The translations under genes and the position numbers were made by a program. The notes beneath the pieces are model-generated. The model worked only from the letters and a program-made list of their open reading frames with translations. It was not told the origin of the DNA and made no database searches. A DNA stretch of 42,406 nt from IMG/VR virus record IMGVR_UViG_3300024255_001824, positions 1 to 42,406 of that record; one strand, given 5' to 3'. The stretch comes from a virus. Below are positions 1 through 6,990 of this stretch, in pieces. The stretch's first letter is position 1; each line of letters starts with the position of its first letter.

Positions 1-539
1 CCCATTTGAGTTTTTAGTAAGTATGCTGTCTTACCTGCTGGAACAGTGTAAACAGCCATAAGGGTTTGTGCTTGATCTTCGATAATCTTCGCAGCTACAG
101 TACCACCCATAGTTAATGACACGTCAGCATCATTATTAGTATCAACCATGTTTGCTCTAAAGATACGAGAAAATACTGTGGATCCTGTTGCACCTATATT
201 GATTGTTTCTGATGCTGCAATGTGATTAGCATCAAGACCTTGAACTAAAACCGAAGCACCTGAGTTTTGTGTAGAAGCGACTGCAACAACACTATCGGCT
301 GGATATGGATAAACTACAGCGCCATTGTTGCCATCCCAAATAGTACCAGCTGTTACATCACCGTCAGTCGCACCAAACTTATTGATGTGACCATAACCGT
401 CCACAACACCTGCAGCAATTGGAATATTTGCAGACGCTCCAAAACTACTAATGATATTACCATCTTTATCTGCAAGCGCGACTACTTGTATACGGGATGT
501 ACCACTTGGAGCTTTTACTGTAAGAGTTTTATTCACCAT
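1..539 (-). CDS. Virion-type structural protein, partial (cut by left edge)
   Basis: The reading frame is open from an ATG at 537-539 to the window edge, so the C-terminus is missing. The translation begins MVNKTLTVKAPSG and is rich in Gly, Ala, Thr, Ser and Val, with beta-type stretches such as SRIQVVALADKDGNI and a late AVYTVPAGKTAYLLKTQ. This style is typical of virion decoration or tail proteins of marine phages. The start overlaps the stop of the upstream basic gene (ATGGTGA), so the two are probably translationally coupled. No enzymatic motif is visible. The virion role is inferred from composition and place; the frame itself is clear. Confidence 0.7.
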   Translation of the reverse strand, partial: MVNKTLTVKAPSGTSRIQVVALADKDGNIISSFGASANIPIAAGVVDGYGHINKFGATDGDVTAGTIWDGNNGAVVYPYPADSVVAVASTQNSGASVLVQGLDANHIAASETINIGATGSTVFSRIFRANMVDTNNDADVSLTMGGTVAAKIIEDQAQTLMAVYTVPAGKTAYLLKTQM

Positions 540-841
540 TTTACTTTATCTGCCCAGTATGCTGCCGACATCTTGCCTTTTGCGATGTTCTTTGCATGAC
601 GAGCCTTAAAGCTGCGACGCTTGGCTTTCATAGCCTCACTTTCGCCAGCTTTGGGTTTTCCTGCTGTTTTAGCGCCTTTCTGACCAAATCGAATAGTTTT
701 AATTTTACTTCCTACTTTAGCTACAACAATGTGGGACTTCTTTTGATGCCTGGGAGTGCGCTTTGGCTTGTTGAACCCCGAGACTCCCGCACGTTTCAGA
801 GCGGGGTGCTTTTTTCTACCTCCCTTTCTTTTTGCGGGCAC
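533..841 (-). CDS. Lys/Arg-rich phage protein of unknown function
   Basis: A 102-residue, strongly basic protein (many KK, KR and RR pairs) with the C-terminus YWADKVKW. It overlaps the start of the downstream structural gene by 7 nt and the upstream basic gene by about 26 nt. Proteins of this kind sit near structural genes in several marine phages, but I know of no function. DNA binding or a virion-internal role is possible from charge alone. Confidence 0.75.
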   Translation of the reverse strand: MPAKRKGGRKKHPALKRAGVSGFNKPKRTPRHQKKSHIVVAKVGSKIKTIRFGQKGAKTAGKPKAGESEAMKAKRRSFKARHAKNIAKGKMSAAYWADKVKW

Positions 842-1034
842 TTTTCTTTCTCTTCCCTAAAGCTACACGCTTTTTAATTAAGGACCTAGGAACAGTCTTA
901 CCTTCCTTATAGAGTTTTGCAATTCGTTTAATTGCACTAGCAAGTTGAGTACGGCGCTTACCTTTAGTACCACTAAGATACTTTTTAGGTATACGCGTTT
1001 TTTTATCCTTGGGCGGGCCTCTTCGTTTCTTCAT
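816..1034 (-). CDS. Small basic protein, DUF6321-like
   Basis: A 72-residue basic protein with the pattern PKDKKTRIPKKYLSG, then KIAKLYKEGK-like and IPRSLIKKR-like helices. This resembles the phage family DUF6321 (PKKYLSGLKG, then RIxxLYKxGK). It is part of the minus-strand run of small basic proteins; its start overlaps the stop of the 61-residue gene upstream by 4 nt. Family assignment is by motif memory; function unknown. Confidence 0.7.
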   Translation of the reverse strand: MKKRRGPPKDKKTRIPKKYLSGTKGKRRTQLASAIKRIAKLYKEGKTVPRSLIKKRVALGKRKKSARKKKGR

Positions 1035-1216
1035 ACAATATAATCTAGATAACGAATATTTGTGCTTGTATCAAGCTTTCCGTTCTGGTCATAAGTAATG
1101 ACAGTATAAATAGTATCAGTTACTTTATATCTGTTATCAGGAGCTTTTGCAACTGATTGAACCGAATAATCTTTTTCCCAATTATTAACTATGGGACTAA
1201 TAGAGTTAACCTCCAT
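1031..1216 (-). CDS. Hypothetical 61-residue protein
   Basis: The protein begins MEVNSISPIVNNWEK and ends NIRYLDYIV, with a central beta-rich part (YKVTDTIYTVITYDQNGKL) suggesting a small beta fold. I chose this start because an ATG 51 nt further upstream would run into the coding end of the basic gene at 1218, whereas this ATG sits 1 nt after that gene's stop. No family recognised. Confidence 0.65.
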   Translation of the reverse strand: MEVNSISPIVNNWEKDYSVQSVAKAPDNRYKVTDTIYTVITYDQNGKLDTSTNIRYLDYIV

Positions 1217-1217
1217 T

Positions 1218-1556
1218 TTATCGTTTTTTAGGCGTCTTACGCTTCTTGGCTCCACGCTTAATATCATTGTCTTGCGAGTGCCCTCCTTTAATAAATGAGT
1301 TTACACGTCCCATAGCCCATCCAGCCATACCTACGCCTGCGCGAGATCCGGAAGATAAGAAGGCTCCCTGCCCTCGTCGGTATACTTTAACAAGCTGCCC
1401 TAGAGTGAACCGGGTTTTCTTTGCTTTTGCGGCGAGGGTTTTTCGGGTCGCAGCAGAAAGAGATCTAGCTGTCCTCTTCGTCCTCGTCGTCGTCTTCCTC
1501 GAGCTCTTCCTCACTGGGCTCTTCCGCTTTACTGACCGCCTTTTGCGTACCGGCAT
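1218..1556 (-). CDS. Basic DUF5824-like protein
   Basis: A 112-residue protein. The N-terminal 45 residues are almost entirely Lys, Arg, Ser and Thr. They are followed by FTLGQLVKVYRRGQGAFLSS, then MAGWAMGRVNSFIKGG and a basic tail. The LGQLxxVYRRGxGA...WAxxRVNSFxxGG pattern matches the phage family DUF5824. Its first 92 nt overlap the 3' end of the upstream gene in another frame, where the same DNA encodes an acidic tail. Function unknown. Confidence 0.75.
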   Translation of the reverse strand: MPVRKRRSVKRKSPVRKSSRKTTTRTKRTARSLSAATRKTLAAKAKKTRFTLGQLVKVYRRGQGAFLSSGSRAGVGMAGWAMGRVNSFIKGGHSQDNDIKRGAKKRKTPKKR

Positions 1557-1668
1557 TAGGATTCTCTTTCATAAACTTTAGCAGTTCACGTCTTGTTCTA
1601 AATCTTGCAATTTCTTTACCTTCTACAGTTTTTAGAACCCAAGAGTTATTTTGAAATGTATATACCAT
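1465..1668 (-). CDS. Small protein with acidic C-terminal tail
   Basis: A 67-residue protein beginning MVYTFQNNSWVLKTV. It has a small globular head and a tail made almost only of Glu and Asp. It is preceded by AAAGGAGAG, a strong ribosome-binding site that lies inside the end of the gene at 1670. The last 92 nt overlap the start of the basic DUF5824-like gene. No family recognised; the acidic tail recalls charge-mimic or protein-interaction tails. Confidence 0.7.
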   Translation of the reverse strand: MVYTFQNNSWVLKTVEGKEIARFRTRRELLKFMKENPNAGTQKAVSKAEEPSEEELEEDDDEDEEDS

Positions 1669-1669
1669 T

Positions 1670-1768
1670 TTACTCTCCTTTATTAAGGTCTACGAGGTTA
1701 TGGCCCCATTTGGCCCACGCAATGTGTGCGAACCAGCCAAGTACTGCTCCAATCAATAAGTCAATCAT
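1670..1768 (-). CDS. Tiny single-span membrane protein (32 aa)
   Basis: Begins MIDLLIGAVLGWFAHIAWAKW and ends DLNKGE. One hydrophobic segment fills residues 2-20. It starts inside the stop of the upstream basic gene (ATGA overlap), and its last codons carry the ribosome-binding site of the next gene. The coupling at both ends supports a real gene despite its size. Function unknown. Confidence 0.6.
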   Translation of the reverse strand: MIDLLIGAVLGWFAHIAWAKWGHNLVDLNKGE

Positions 1769-1935
1769 TTTTTACCTCGCTTCTTTTTCTTGAGAATTGC
1801 TGCTCGCAATGCGGGCGGCAACTTCTTCTGTTTGGCTGTTAAGCCCTTCTTAGCCATCTTTTTCTTGCCGCGCTTTTTTGCAGCTTTTGAAGGTCTACCA
1901 CGCTTTTTACCGTAAGTTCCTTTACCGTAAGGCAT
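1765..1935 (-). CDS. Very basic 56-residue protein
   Basis: Begins MPYGKGTYGKKRGRPSKAAK and ends KKKRGKK; Lys, Arg and Gly make up most of it. The opening MPYGKGTYGxKxGRP is a recurring start of small marine-phage proteins. It overlaps the next gene by 4 nt (ATGA). The RGRP core resembles an AT-hook, so minor-groove DNA binding is possible but unproven. Confidence 0.65.
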   Translation of the reverse strand: MPYGKGTYGKKRGRPSKAAKKRGKKKMAKKGLTAKQKKLPPALRAAILKKKKRGKK

Positions 1936-1959
1936 CTAGGTTCTCATGCGCTTTCGCGT

Positions 1960-2169
1960 CTATGGAAGATATGAATAGTTGTCCTTCCAATTTTGTACTT
2001 CGTCTAAATAGCAATTATGCTGTTGACTCTTTACCCATGATAGTTCTTGAATGATACGATTGTACCATTGCTTATCATATTCATCGTGAGCTTTGGACAT
2101 ATCTTGTTTGAGTTGAGCAATTCTCACGTTAATGTACTTTTCTAAGTCTTTTTCTCTTCCACGTCTCAT
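1960..2169 (-). CDS. Hypothetical helical protein (69 aa)
   Basis: Begins MRRGREKDLEKYINVR, mostly charged helix with aromatic residues towards the end (NWKDNYSYLP). Its start overlaps the stop of the 39-residue gene upstream by 4 nt. The first 11 codons are also present in the second copy of the tandem duplication at 2351-2562, where they end in a stop. No family recognised. Confidence 0.65.
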   Translation of the reverse strand: MRRGREKDLEKYINVRIAQLKQDMSKAHDEYDKQWYNRIIQELSWVKSQQHNCYLDEVQNWKDNYSYLP

Positions 2170-2285
2170 AGTCGTCTCTTAAAACTTTCAAGTAATGGTA
2201 ATAAATCTTGCTTGTGCTCATACACAACTTCATTATTAAATAAATTTATAACTACTAAACTAAGCTCTGTTTCTGTATCGACCAT
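2166..2285 (-). CDS. Shortened copy of duplicated small gene (39 aa)
   Basis: In this copy the original ATG has become ATC, and a 1-nt indel breaks the first 19 codons. An internal codon that is ATA in the other copy is ATG here, so a 39-residue product starting MVDTETELSLVV remains possible. It ends LPLLESFKRRL like the full copy. Whether it is translated is uncertain because no clear ribosome-binding site precedes the new ATG. Confidence 0.5.
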   Translation of the reverse strand: MVDTETELSLVVINLFNNEVVYEHKQDLLPLLESFKRRL

Positions 2286-2348
2286 TTTAGTCTCAATTCT
2301 AAACTTTGAGTTTATAAAAAGCTATAAATTTATTTAAGATTTTACATC

Positions 2349-2384
2349 ATTTTTCTAAGTCTTTTTCTCTTCCACGTCTCATAG
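2349..2384 (-). pseudogene. Truncated duplicate of the gene at 1960-2169
   Basis: Reads MRRGREKDLEK and then a stop created at the duplication junction. It is identical to the first 11 codons of the intact 69-residue gene downstream. It is a by-product of the tandem duplication and probably has no function. Confidence 0.7.
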
Positions 2385-2552
2385 TCGTCTCTTAAAACTT
2401 TCAAGTAATGGTAATAAATCTTGCTTGTGCTCATACACAACTTCATTGTTAAATAAATTTATAACTACTAAACTAAGCTCTGTTTCTGTATCGACTATTT
2501 TAGTCTCAATTCTAAACTTTGACTTAATTAGGTCTATAAATTTATTTAACAT
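2379..2552 (-). CDS. Small hypothetical protein, full-length copy (57 aa)
   Basis: Begins MLNKFIDLIKSKFRIETK and ends PLLESFKRRL. It starts 1 nt after the stop of the membrane protein gene at 2554 and is the intact version of the duplicated gene. The core TETELSLVVINLFNNEVVYEH looks like a small beta-hairpin fold. Function unknown. Confidence 0.6.
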   Translation of the reverse strand: MLNKFIDLIKSKFRIETKIVDTETELSLVVINLFNNEVVYEHKQDLLPLLESFKRRL

Positions 2553-2553
2553 T

Positions 2554-2757
2554 TTACATCATGTGAGAGGCGAGCAGTCCCAGTAAAAACAAAAGGGCTG
2601 CACCTCCTCCTGCTATAAGTCGGCTTTCAATTCGTGCTATGCCTTCGTCAATATCATCTAAACGATTAAAAGTAGTTTTCCATCGCTCTTCACACTGAGC
2701 TTCATGAGCAGCCATTTCTACTTCCATAACTCGTACTCTTTCGTCTATATTAGTCAT
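2554..2757 (-). CDS. XhlA-like membrane-anchored protein (holin candidate)
   Basis: A 67-residue protein with a charged, coiled-coil-like N-terminal part (MTNIDERVRVMEVEMAAHEA, then NRLDDIDEGIARIESRL) and one C-terminal membrane span (AALLFLLGLLASHMM). This layout is that of XhlA-type holin accessory proteins. I chose the ATG at 2757 because it overlaps the upstream stop by 4 nt; the longer frame reaching 2952 only shadows the neighbouring gene. The holin role is inferred from layout alone. Confidence 0.6.
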   Translation of the reverse strand: MTNIDERVRVMEVEMAAHEAQCEERWKTTFNRLDDIDEGIARIESRLIAGGGAALLFLLGLLASHMM

Positions 2758-3179
2758 TTTAGTATTGTAAGAATAAGAAACAAAGTAGGGACAAATACTA
2801 CAAGACCACAAATACCGTATACAACATACATAATTAGCTGCATCATTTCGTCGTGGCGTTGACGTTCTTCTCTCTCTCTTTTCTCTCTTTCTTCCTTGGC
2901 TTGTTTTTGAAAGGCTAGCCAGTCGTCCCACATTCCTGGGCGTCCTGCCCATATCATTTGATCCTTTAAGTGCTCTTCCATCTCCTTGATCTTCTCAAGT
3001 TCCATGAAAGCTTGCATATCACTTTTGTACCCTTTTGCATTCGACTTTTTTTGCAAAGCAGTTTTTTGGTCAAAAAATTGTGCAACTACGCCGCCCATCT
3101 CATATAGGTCTTTGCCGTTACCAATTGCTTCTTTAATTACGCCGAAAGCTGCATTTGCGATCGCAAGTTCTGCGAGCAT
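2754..3179 (-). CDS. Conserved marine-phage protein with C-terminal membrane span
   Basis: A 141-residue protein. It begins MLAELAIANAAFGVIKEAIGNG with a hydrophobic helix, continues with a long charged coiled coil (about residues 45-112), and ends in a membrane span (VVYGICGLVVFVPTLFLILTIL). I recognise the N-terminal half and the AGRPGMWDDWLAF motif as recurrent in marine phages, where it is usually unannotated. It lies between the small-terminase-like gene and the XhlA-like gene. Confidence 0.7.
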   Translation of the reverse strand: MLAELAIANAAFGVIKEAIGNGKDLYEMGGVVAQFFDQKTALQKKSNAKGYKSDMQAFMELEKIKEMEEHLKDQMIWAGRPGMWDDWLAFQKQAKEEREKREREERQRHDEMMQLIMYVVYGICGLVVFVPTLFLILTILK

Positions 3180-3194
3180 TGAAGTTCTCTAGGA

Positions 3195-3656
3195 TTATTC
3201 CTCCTTGAGTAGTTTCTCCATTAGCTTGCCATAGTTGCCTTGGCCAAATGGCAAACCCTCACTATTGATTTGTACGTTGTTTTGAGTTCTGATGACTCCA
3301 TTTTCGGCTTTTACCATTTCGGCTTGAGCCTTAATTTCATCCATTCTCATACGATGCGCCATCTGAAGTAAGTCTGCCAAGTCTTTACTTGAGTATACTC
3401 CCGTTTCTTGCGCCTCCTCTAACTTTGATTTGATGATTTCGTCAAGGGCTGTAGCAATGTTATTTTTGTTACGAAACCCCATGTCTAAGTATACAGTATC
3501 AATATACTTTTTTACTTCTCGCTTATTTAGTATATCAACAACTTTATTTTCCGGAACGGCCAAATACTCGCACACCGCACGAATATTTCCAAATTGCAAA
3601 TAGCAATTTGCCACTTCCAACCCCTCTGGAGAGATTGTTGTTAATTCCTTACTCAT
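3195..3656 (-). CDS. Terminase small subunit-like HTH protein
   Basis: A 153-residue protein starting MSKELTTISPEGLEVANCYL. The N-terminal 60 residues look like a helix-turn-helix (CEYLAVPENKVVDILNKREVKKYID), followed by helical segments and a Gly/Lys-rich tail. This resembles small terminase or DNA-packaging adaptor proteins that choose DNA for packaging. The large terminase is not in the window, so the context is only partly supportive. The start codon lies only 5 nt downstream of the -10 box at 3662-3667. Confidence 0.55.
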   Translation of the reverse strand: MSKELTTISPEGLEVANCYLQFGNIRAVCEYLAVPENKVVDILNKREVKKYIDTVYLDMGFRNKNNIATALDEIIKSKLEEAQETGVYSSKDLADLLQMAHRMRMDEIKAQAEMVKAENGVIRTQNNVQINSEGLPFGQGNYGKLMEKLLKEE

Positions 3657-3661
3657 TTTTA

Positions 3662-3690
3662 ATTATACCTCTACACAGGTGGTTTGTCAA
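3662..3690 (-). promoter_or_regulatory. Sigma70-type promoter (leftward)
   Basis: On the minus strand TTGACA (3685-3690), a 17-nt spacer and TATAAT (3662-3667), both perfect consensus. The expected transcript start falls on or next to the ATG of the gene at 3656, so this transcript would be almost leaderless. Confidence 0.8.
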
Positions 3691-3778
3691 GATTTAAATT
3701 TCGATAGTGTTTCCATAACTTGTACGCATATTCCGCTTGTTTTGGACAATGTACGGGGTTATATGTAATATAAGACAT
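3671..3778 (-). CDS. Small hypothetical protein (35 aa)
   Basis: Reads MSYITYNPVHCPKQAEYAYK and ends NLNLDKPPV; the aromatic-rich sequence looks like genuine protein. I chose the ATG just after the methyltransferase stop (3786). A frame starting at 3913 is possible but would overlap the methyltransferase by more than 120 nt. Its stop lies close to the -35 of the next promoter. Function unknown. Confidence 0.5.
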   Translation of the reverse strand: MSYITYNPVHCPKQAEYAYKLWKHYRNLNLDKPPV

Positions 3779-3785
3779 AAACTCT

Positions 3786-4382
3786 TTAAGCTCCCCACTG
3801 ATCTGCCATTGCTGCGGCAATTCCAAAGAACGTGACAGATCGTTCTTTGCCTTGTCCTCCTCCGAATTTATCATACCCAGTATCTCCTTGGTTTCCCCAT
3901 CGCGGCTTTCCATCTACAATTCGGGGTGGAACATTTTCTGTTGGTGTTAAGGGTGCCAAGCCCCTCAGCCACAGGCCCGTTTTCTTTGACGCATCTTCTG
4001 AGTAGTTATAGGGCTGGACGTATTGGGGCTTTGGCATAAAGTCTAGTCGAGTATTTATACACCCGACCGGGTTTTCAATGCACATTTTATTTACTGGTGC
4101 TCTCCACATTTGTGTGATGAATTCCAGGGCTTCTTCTGTTTTTTCTGCTCTTCCCGGGATCTTGTTGTTCCAATGTAATCCAGAAGAAGCCAAATAGGTG
4201 CAAGGAGGGTGCAAAATAGCAAGATCCCATGAACGGTCATATAAGACATCTAGTACATCTCCTTGAATATGAGGCCCTCGAGCCTCCGTCGGCAGTAAGT
4301 CACACGAGATTGCGTCGTGCCCCATCGCGATAAAACAGTCGCGTACTGTTCCACTAAACTCACAACCTACTAATACTTTCAA
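3786..4382 (-). CDS. Phage DNA cytosine methyltransferase-like protein
   Basis: A 198-residue protein. It begins MKVLVGCEFSGTVRDCF, an AdoMet-binding motif I. It then has ILHPPCTYLA, matching the catalytic PC motif of C5-methyltransferases, and CIENPVG, matching the ENV motif region. A late segment TGLWLRGLAPLTPT and FFGIAAAMADQWG complete the small phage family often annotated as DNA cytosine methyltransferase. It is shorter than typical bacterial Dcm enzymes and shows no obvious separate target-recognition domain. Modifying phage DNA against host restriction is the usual proposal. No partner endonuclease is nearby. Confidence 0.7.
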   Translation of the reverse strand: MKVLVGCEFSGTVRDCFIAMGHDAISCDLLPTEARGPHIQGDVLDVLYDRSWDLAILHPPCTYLASSGLHWNNKIPGRAEKTEEALEFITQMWRAPVNKMCIENPVGCINTRLDFMPKPQYVQPYNYSEDASKKTGLWLRGLAPLTPTENVPPRIVDGKPRWGNQGDTGYDKFGGGQGKERSVTFFGIAAAMADQWGA

Positions 4383-4539
4383 TTCTAACCACCGTAGATT
4401 TTAATATATCTGAGTAGGAGCCATCCTGCAACTTAACTACTAGGCGCTCACTACTTCCATTATTTAATTCCTTGGGCATTGTGCCTACTATTTCAAGTAT
4501 ATGGCCTTTTGTCCAATGTTTGTAAATTACTTTAATCAT
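4360..4539 (-). CDS. Small hypothetical beta-rich protein (59 aa)
   Basis: Begins MIKVIYKHWTKGHILEIVG and ends VVRIESISRL, a compact beta-type protein. The frame is open up to 4584, but the upstream ATG lies inside the promoter. The ATG at 4539 lies downstream of the expected transcript start and has AGAGGT four bases before it. It overlaps the methyltransferase start by 23 nt, so the two are probably co-translated. Confidence 0.65.
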   Translation of the reverse strand: MIKVIYKHWTKGHILEIVGTMPKELNNGSSERLVVKLQDGSYSDILKSTVVRIESISRL

Positions 4540-4564
4540 GTGTACCTCTGAGAAGCTAGGGTAT

Positions 4565-4594
4565 ATTGTATCTCGAAACACCACTAAAAGTCAA
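4565..4594 (-). promoter_or_regulatory. Sigma70-type promoter (leftward)
   Basis: On the minus strand TTGACT (4589-4594), an 18-nt spacer and TACAAT (4565-4570). It would drive the 59-residue gene and the methyltransferase-like gene. Confidence 0.7.
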
Positions 4595-4613
4595 GATGTT
4601 TTTTTAGTTAGGG

Positions 4614-4641
4614 GGTAATAAAAAAGGGGCCGTAGCCCCTT
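4614..4641 (-). terminator. Rho-independent terminator after the TonB receptor gene
   Basis: On the minus strand a 7-bp stem AAGGGGC/GCCCCTT with a TACG tetraloop (arms 4624-4630 and 4635-4641) is followed by six T. It sits just after the receptor stop and insulates the receptor from the leftward promoter at 4565. Confidence 0.85.
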
Positions 4642-4658
4642 GTTTCTGCCGTAGCCCC

Positions 4659-6851
4659 CTAAAAGTTGTATGAAACTGTCATACCAAAAGTTCTCGGAGC
4701 GTTGAAGTTGCCGTAGGTTCCTAACACATCATCTTTCTGCGGGTCGCGTCGATAGATATATGCTTCGTTTGTCAGGTTACGACTCCATAGCTGAATATCA
4801 AGATACCCATTGCCTAATTGAATATCTCCTACTTTGATACTACTATTTGCGATAGTATGGGCATCGTTCTTTGTATCGTACTGACTGAATGCATATGCAG
4901 CATCAGTATATGTGACGTCAATGTGAGCACTTAAAGAAAACTTATCAAAGTATGTAGTATAGTCCAATCCTATGTTTACCACGTTCTCTGGTGTGAACAC
5001 AATAAATACTTCTTGCAACTCACCGTTAAAGGGGTTAACTGTGTCAGGCACCTCTGTGCTAGTATATGTATACGCACTTGTCAATGTCAACTCTTCTGTT
5101 AGAGCAATCTCTGCATCTAGCTCGATTCCATAAATCTCTGTAGTGCCGGGAGCATTGAGCGTTTCTAGTGTATTGCGCGTTGTCTGAGTGATAGGATCGA
5201 AGTTGACTTGTGAGAAGTCAATCTGTGACCCAGTACGGTCCATCATGAAAAGAGAACTATTCAATACTAAGCGTTCACTTCTCCATTTAGCACCCAGTTC
5301 ATAACTCTTTACAACTTCGGGGCCAAAACCTCGAAAGGTAAGAGAACGACTACTTGCACCGCCAGATCGGTAACCTGTAGCATACTTCGCATAAACATTC
5401 AAGTCTTCGGTTGCATCCCACGCTACAATCGCAACTGGGTCGAAACGAGACTCTTCAATGTCTAAGTCCCATTCTGCATCCAAGCCTTTCACCTTGTAGA
5501 GTTGACCAACCTTGGTATTTTGAGTATATCGACCGCCTAATGTAAAGTGTAAGAAGTTATCATAAGTGTAGGTAGTTTGTCCAAATACTCCCATACTTTC
5601 TGATTCAGCACGAGACCCTCTATCAATTCTCCAATTCTCATATGCCCAAGTATCGGGGTCGTTGATAGTATATCCGGTGAGGTCAGAGTTCCAACGATTA
5701 GTAGAGGGCGTTGCTGCCTCTTCCATTGCGTTCTCTTTGAAATAGTAGGCACCTGCAACATATTGCAATGTATCAGTATCTCCGATAATTTGAAACTCTT
5801 GACTGACTTGGTCCTGCTTCATTTGTGACAAGCTGTATCGACTAAATACTTGGTCAGGCTTAGGGGCGGGTACACGGTGAGCGCCTCCACTGTTGTCCCA
5901 CTGCTCTGAGTCAAGGTCACGATATCCAGTAATAGAACGTACATCGAACCACTCTCCAGACCATGTTAGTTGGAAGGTATGTCCACTCGTCTCGTTGCCA
6001 CTTGCTTGCTGAGGTACACCAATATCAGCAACTTTCATACGGTCGTTGCCTTCTACCACAATTAAGGAAGGTAAAGGCGTAAGTCCTTTATTATTAGGGT
6101 CAAAGTTGAGTAGCTGACTGTAAAAAGGAGTGTTTAAGTCAGTGCCCTGATCATACGAGTAATATGCAAGAAGATTATCTTTTTCCCACTCTGCACTGAA
6201 TCGTATTCCATCGCGATCAAAGAAGTTCCATCCTTCTTGCCCCTCTAGTGGGTTGTCAATAGTGGCATCCTGATACTGACTAATGTAGTCTATCTTTGTT
6301 GCTACTCCATAGAAAGAGGGAAGGTTTAAATGGGCTTCTCTACTAAAGGAATTATAGTTGCCTGCTCCTCCTTTCACTATACCTTCTAACTGACCTGTGG
6401 GGCGACGAGTGACGATGCTCAGGGCACCACCAGAAGTGTTTCTACCGAAAAGTGTCCCCTGTGGACCACGTAGCACCTCTATTCGCTCCACATCGAGAAG
6501 AGCGGCGTTTAATCCATGCTGGCGTCCTAGATAAACTCCGTCTACATATACTCCCACTCCACTTTCTCGGGCGGGTTGGTTTGCATCAAGAGGAACAATT
6601 CCTCGAATACCGATAGTAAGGGCGGTTTGTCTTGCTTCGAAAGTTGCAACGTTTAAGCCGGGCACGGAACCGTCTCCAAAGTCGAGAAGGCTTTGCACAT
6701 GGCGATCTTCAAGGTTTTGAGAAGATTGCACATTCATTGAAATTGGAGTCTCTTGAAGACTCGTCTCTCTTTTGGTTGCGGTTACAACAACTTCTTCCAG
6801 AGAAAAAGCCGGTGCTGCAAATAAAATAATGAGTAAAAGTAGGGGGTGCAT
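4659..6851 (-). CDS. TonB-dependent outer-membrane receptor (full length)
   Basis: A 730-residue protein with all parts of a working receptor. A signal peptide (MHPLLLLIILFAAPAFS) is followed by EEVVVTATKR, a typical start of the plug and possible TonB-box region. The plug (about residues 30-150) carries GVGVYVDGVYLGR and VERIEVLRGPQGTLFGRN. A long beta barrel ends in the outer-membrane Phe (TVSYNF). No frameshift or internal stop is visible, and the length is normal for the family. Such receptors import iron-siderophores, haem, cobalamin or glycans using TonB energy; the substrate cannot be read here. It has its own ribosome-binding site (AAAAGGAG), promoter and terminator, so it is a single-gene unit. 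I know of few phages carrying a complete receptor of this class. Confidence 0.93.
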   Translation of the reverse strand: MHPLLLLIILFAAPAFSLEEVVVTATKRETSLQETPISMNVQSSQNLEDRHVQSLLDFGDGSVPGLNVATFEARQTALTIGIRGIVPLDANQPARESGVGVYVDGVYLGRQHGLNAALLDVERIEVLRGPQGTLFGRNTSGGALSIVTRRPTGQLEGIVKGGAGNYNSFSREAHLNLPSFYGVATKIDYISQYQDATIDNPLEGQEGWNFFDRDGIRFSAEWEKDNLLAYYSYDQGTDLNTPFYSQLLNFDPNNKGLTPLPSLIVVEGNDRMKVADIGVPQQASGNETSGHTFQLTWSGEWFDVRSITGYRDLDSEQWDNSGGAHRVPAPKPDQVFSRYSLSQMKQDQVSQEFQIIGDTDTLQYVAGAYYFKENAMEEAATPSTNRWNSDLTGYTINDPDTWAYENWRIDRGSRAESESMGVFGQTTYTYDNFLHFTLGGRYTQNTKVGQLYKVKGLDAEWDLDIEESRFDPVAIVAWDATEDLNVYAKYATGYRSGGASSRSLTFRGFGPEVVKSYELGAKWRSERLVLNSSLFMMDRTGSQIDFSQVNFDPITQTTRNTLETLNAPGTTEIYGIELDAEIALTEELTLTSAYTYTSTEVPDTVNPFNGELQEVFIVFTPENVVNIGLDYTTYFDKFSLSAHIDVTYTDAAYAFSQYDTKNDAHTIANSSIKVGDIQLGNGYLDIQLWSRNLTNEAYIYRRDPQKDDVLGTYGNFNAPRTFGMTVSYNF

Positions 6852-6898
6852 TTTTGAAAACTCCTTTTCGCTTTGGGTAAATTTTTACCACAGAGCAT

Positions 6899-6907
6899 AT
6901 TATAACA
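6899..6907 (-). promoter_or_regulatory. Extended -10 promoter of the receptor gene
   Basis: On the minus strand TGTTATAAT, an extended -10 element, lies about 50 bp before the receptor ATG. No good -35 is seen at the correct distance. This differs from the TTGAC-N17-TATAAT promoters elsewhere in the window, so the receptor may need an activator or be expressed weakly. Confidence 0.6.
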
Positions 6908-6990
6908 TAGAATTGTTGCAATTTTATGAAAACACCAAAAAAAGTTTTTTCAATTTTTCCCAAGTGGTACGTGTGGAGTGGTCTGGGCGC

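Larger units (their letters stand above)
2138..2562. repeat. Tandem duplication, unit about 213 bp
   Basis: Bases 2138-2350 and 2351-2562 are near-identical direct copies placed head to tail. They differ at a few single bases and in one short stretch around 2318-2330 versus 2531-2541, which includes a 1-nt indel. The unit holds one small minus-strand gene plus the first codons of the next gene. The junction truncated the second copy of the downstream gene to 11 codons. The low divergence suggests the event is recent. Confidence 0.9.

Noticed and set aside
2758-2952. N-terminal extension of the XhlA-like gene
   Set aside because: Would overlap the coiled-coil gene by almost 200 nt and has shadow composition; the ATG at 2757 overlaps the upstream stop in the usual ATGA way.
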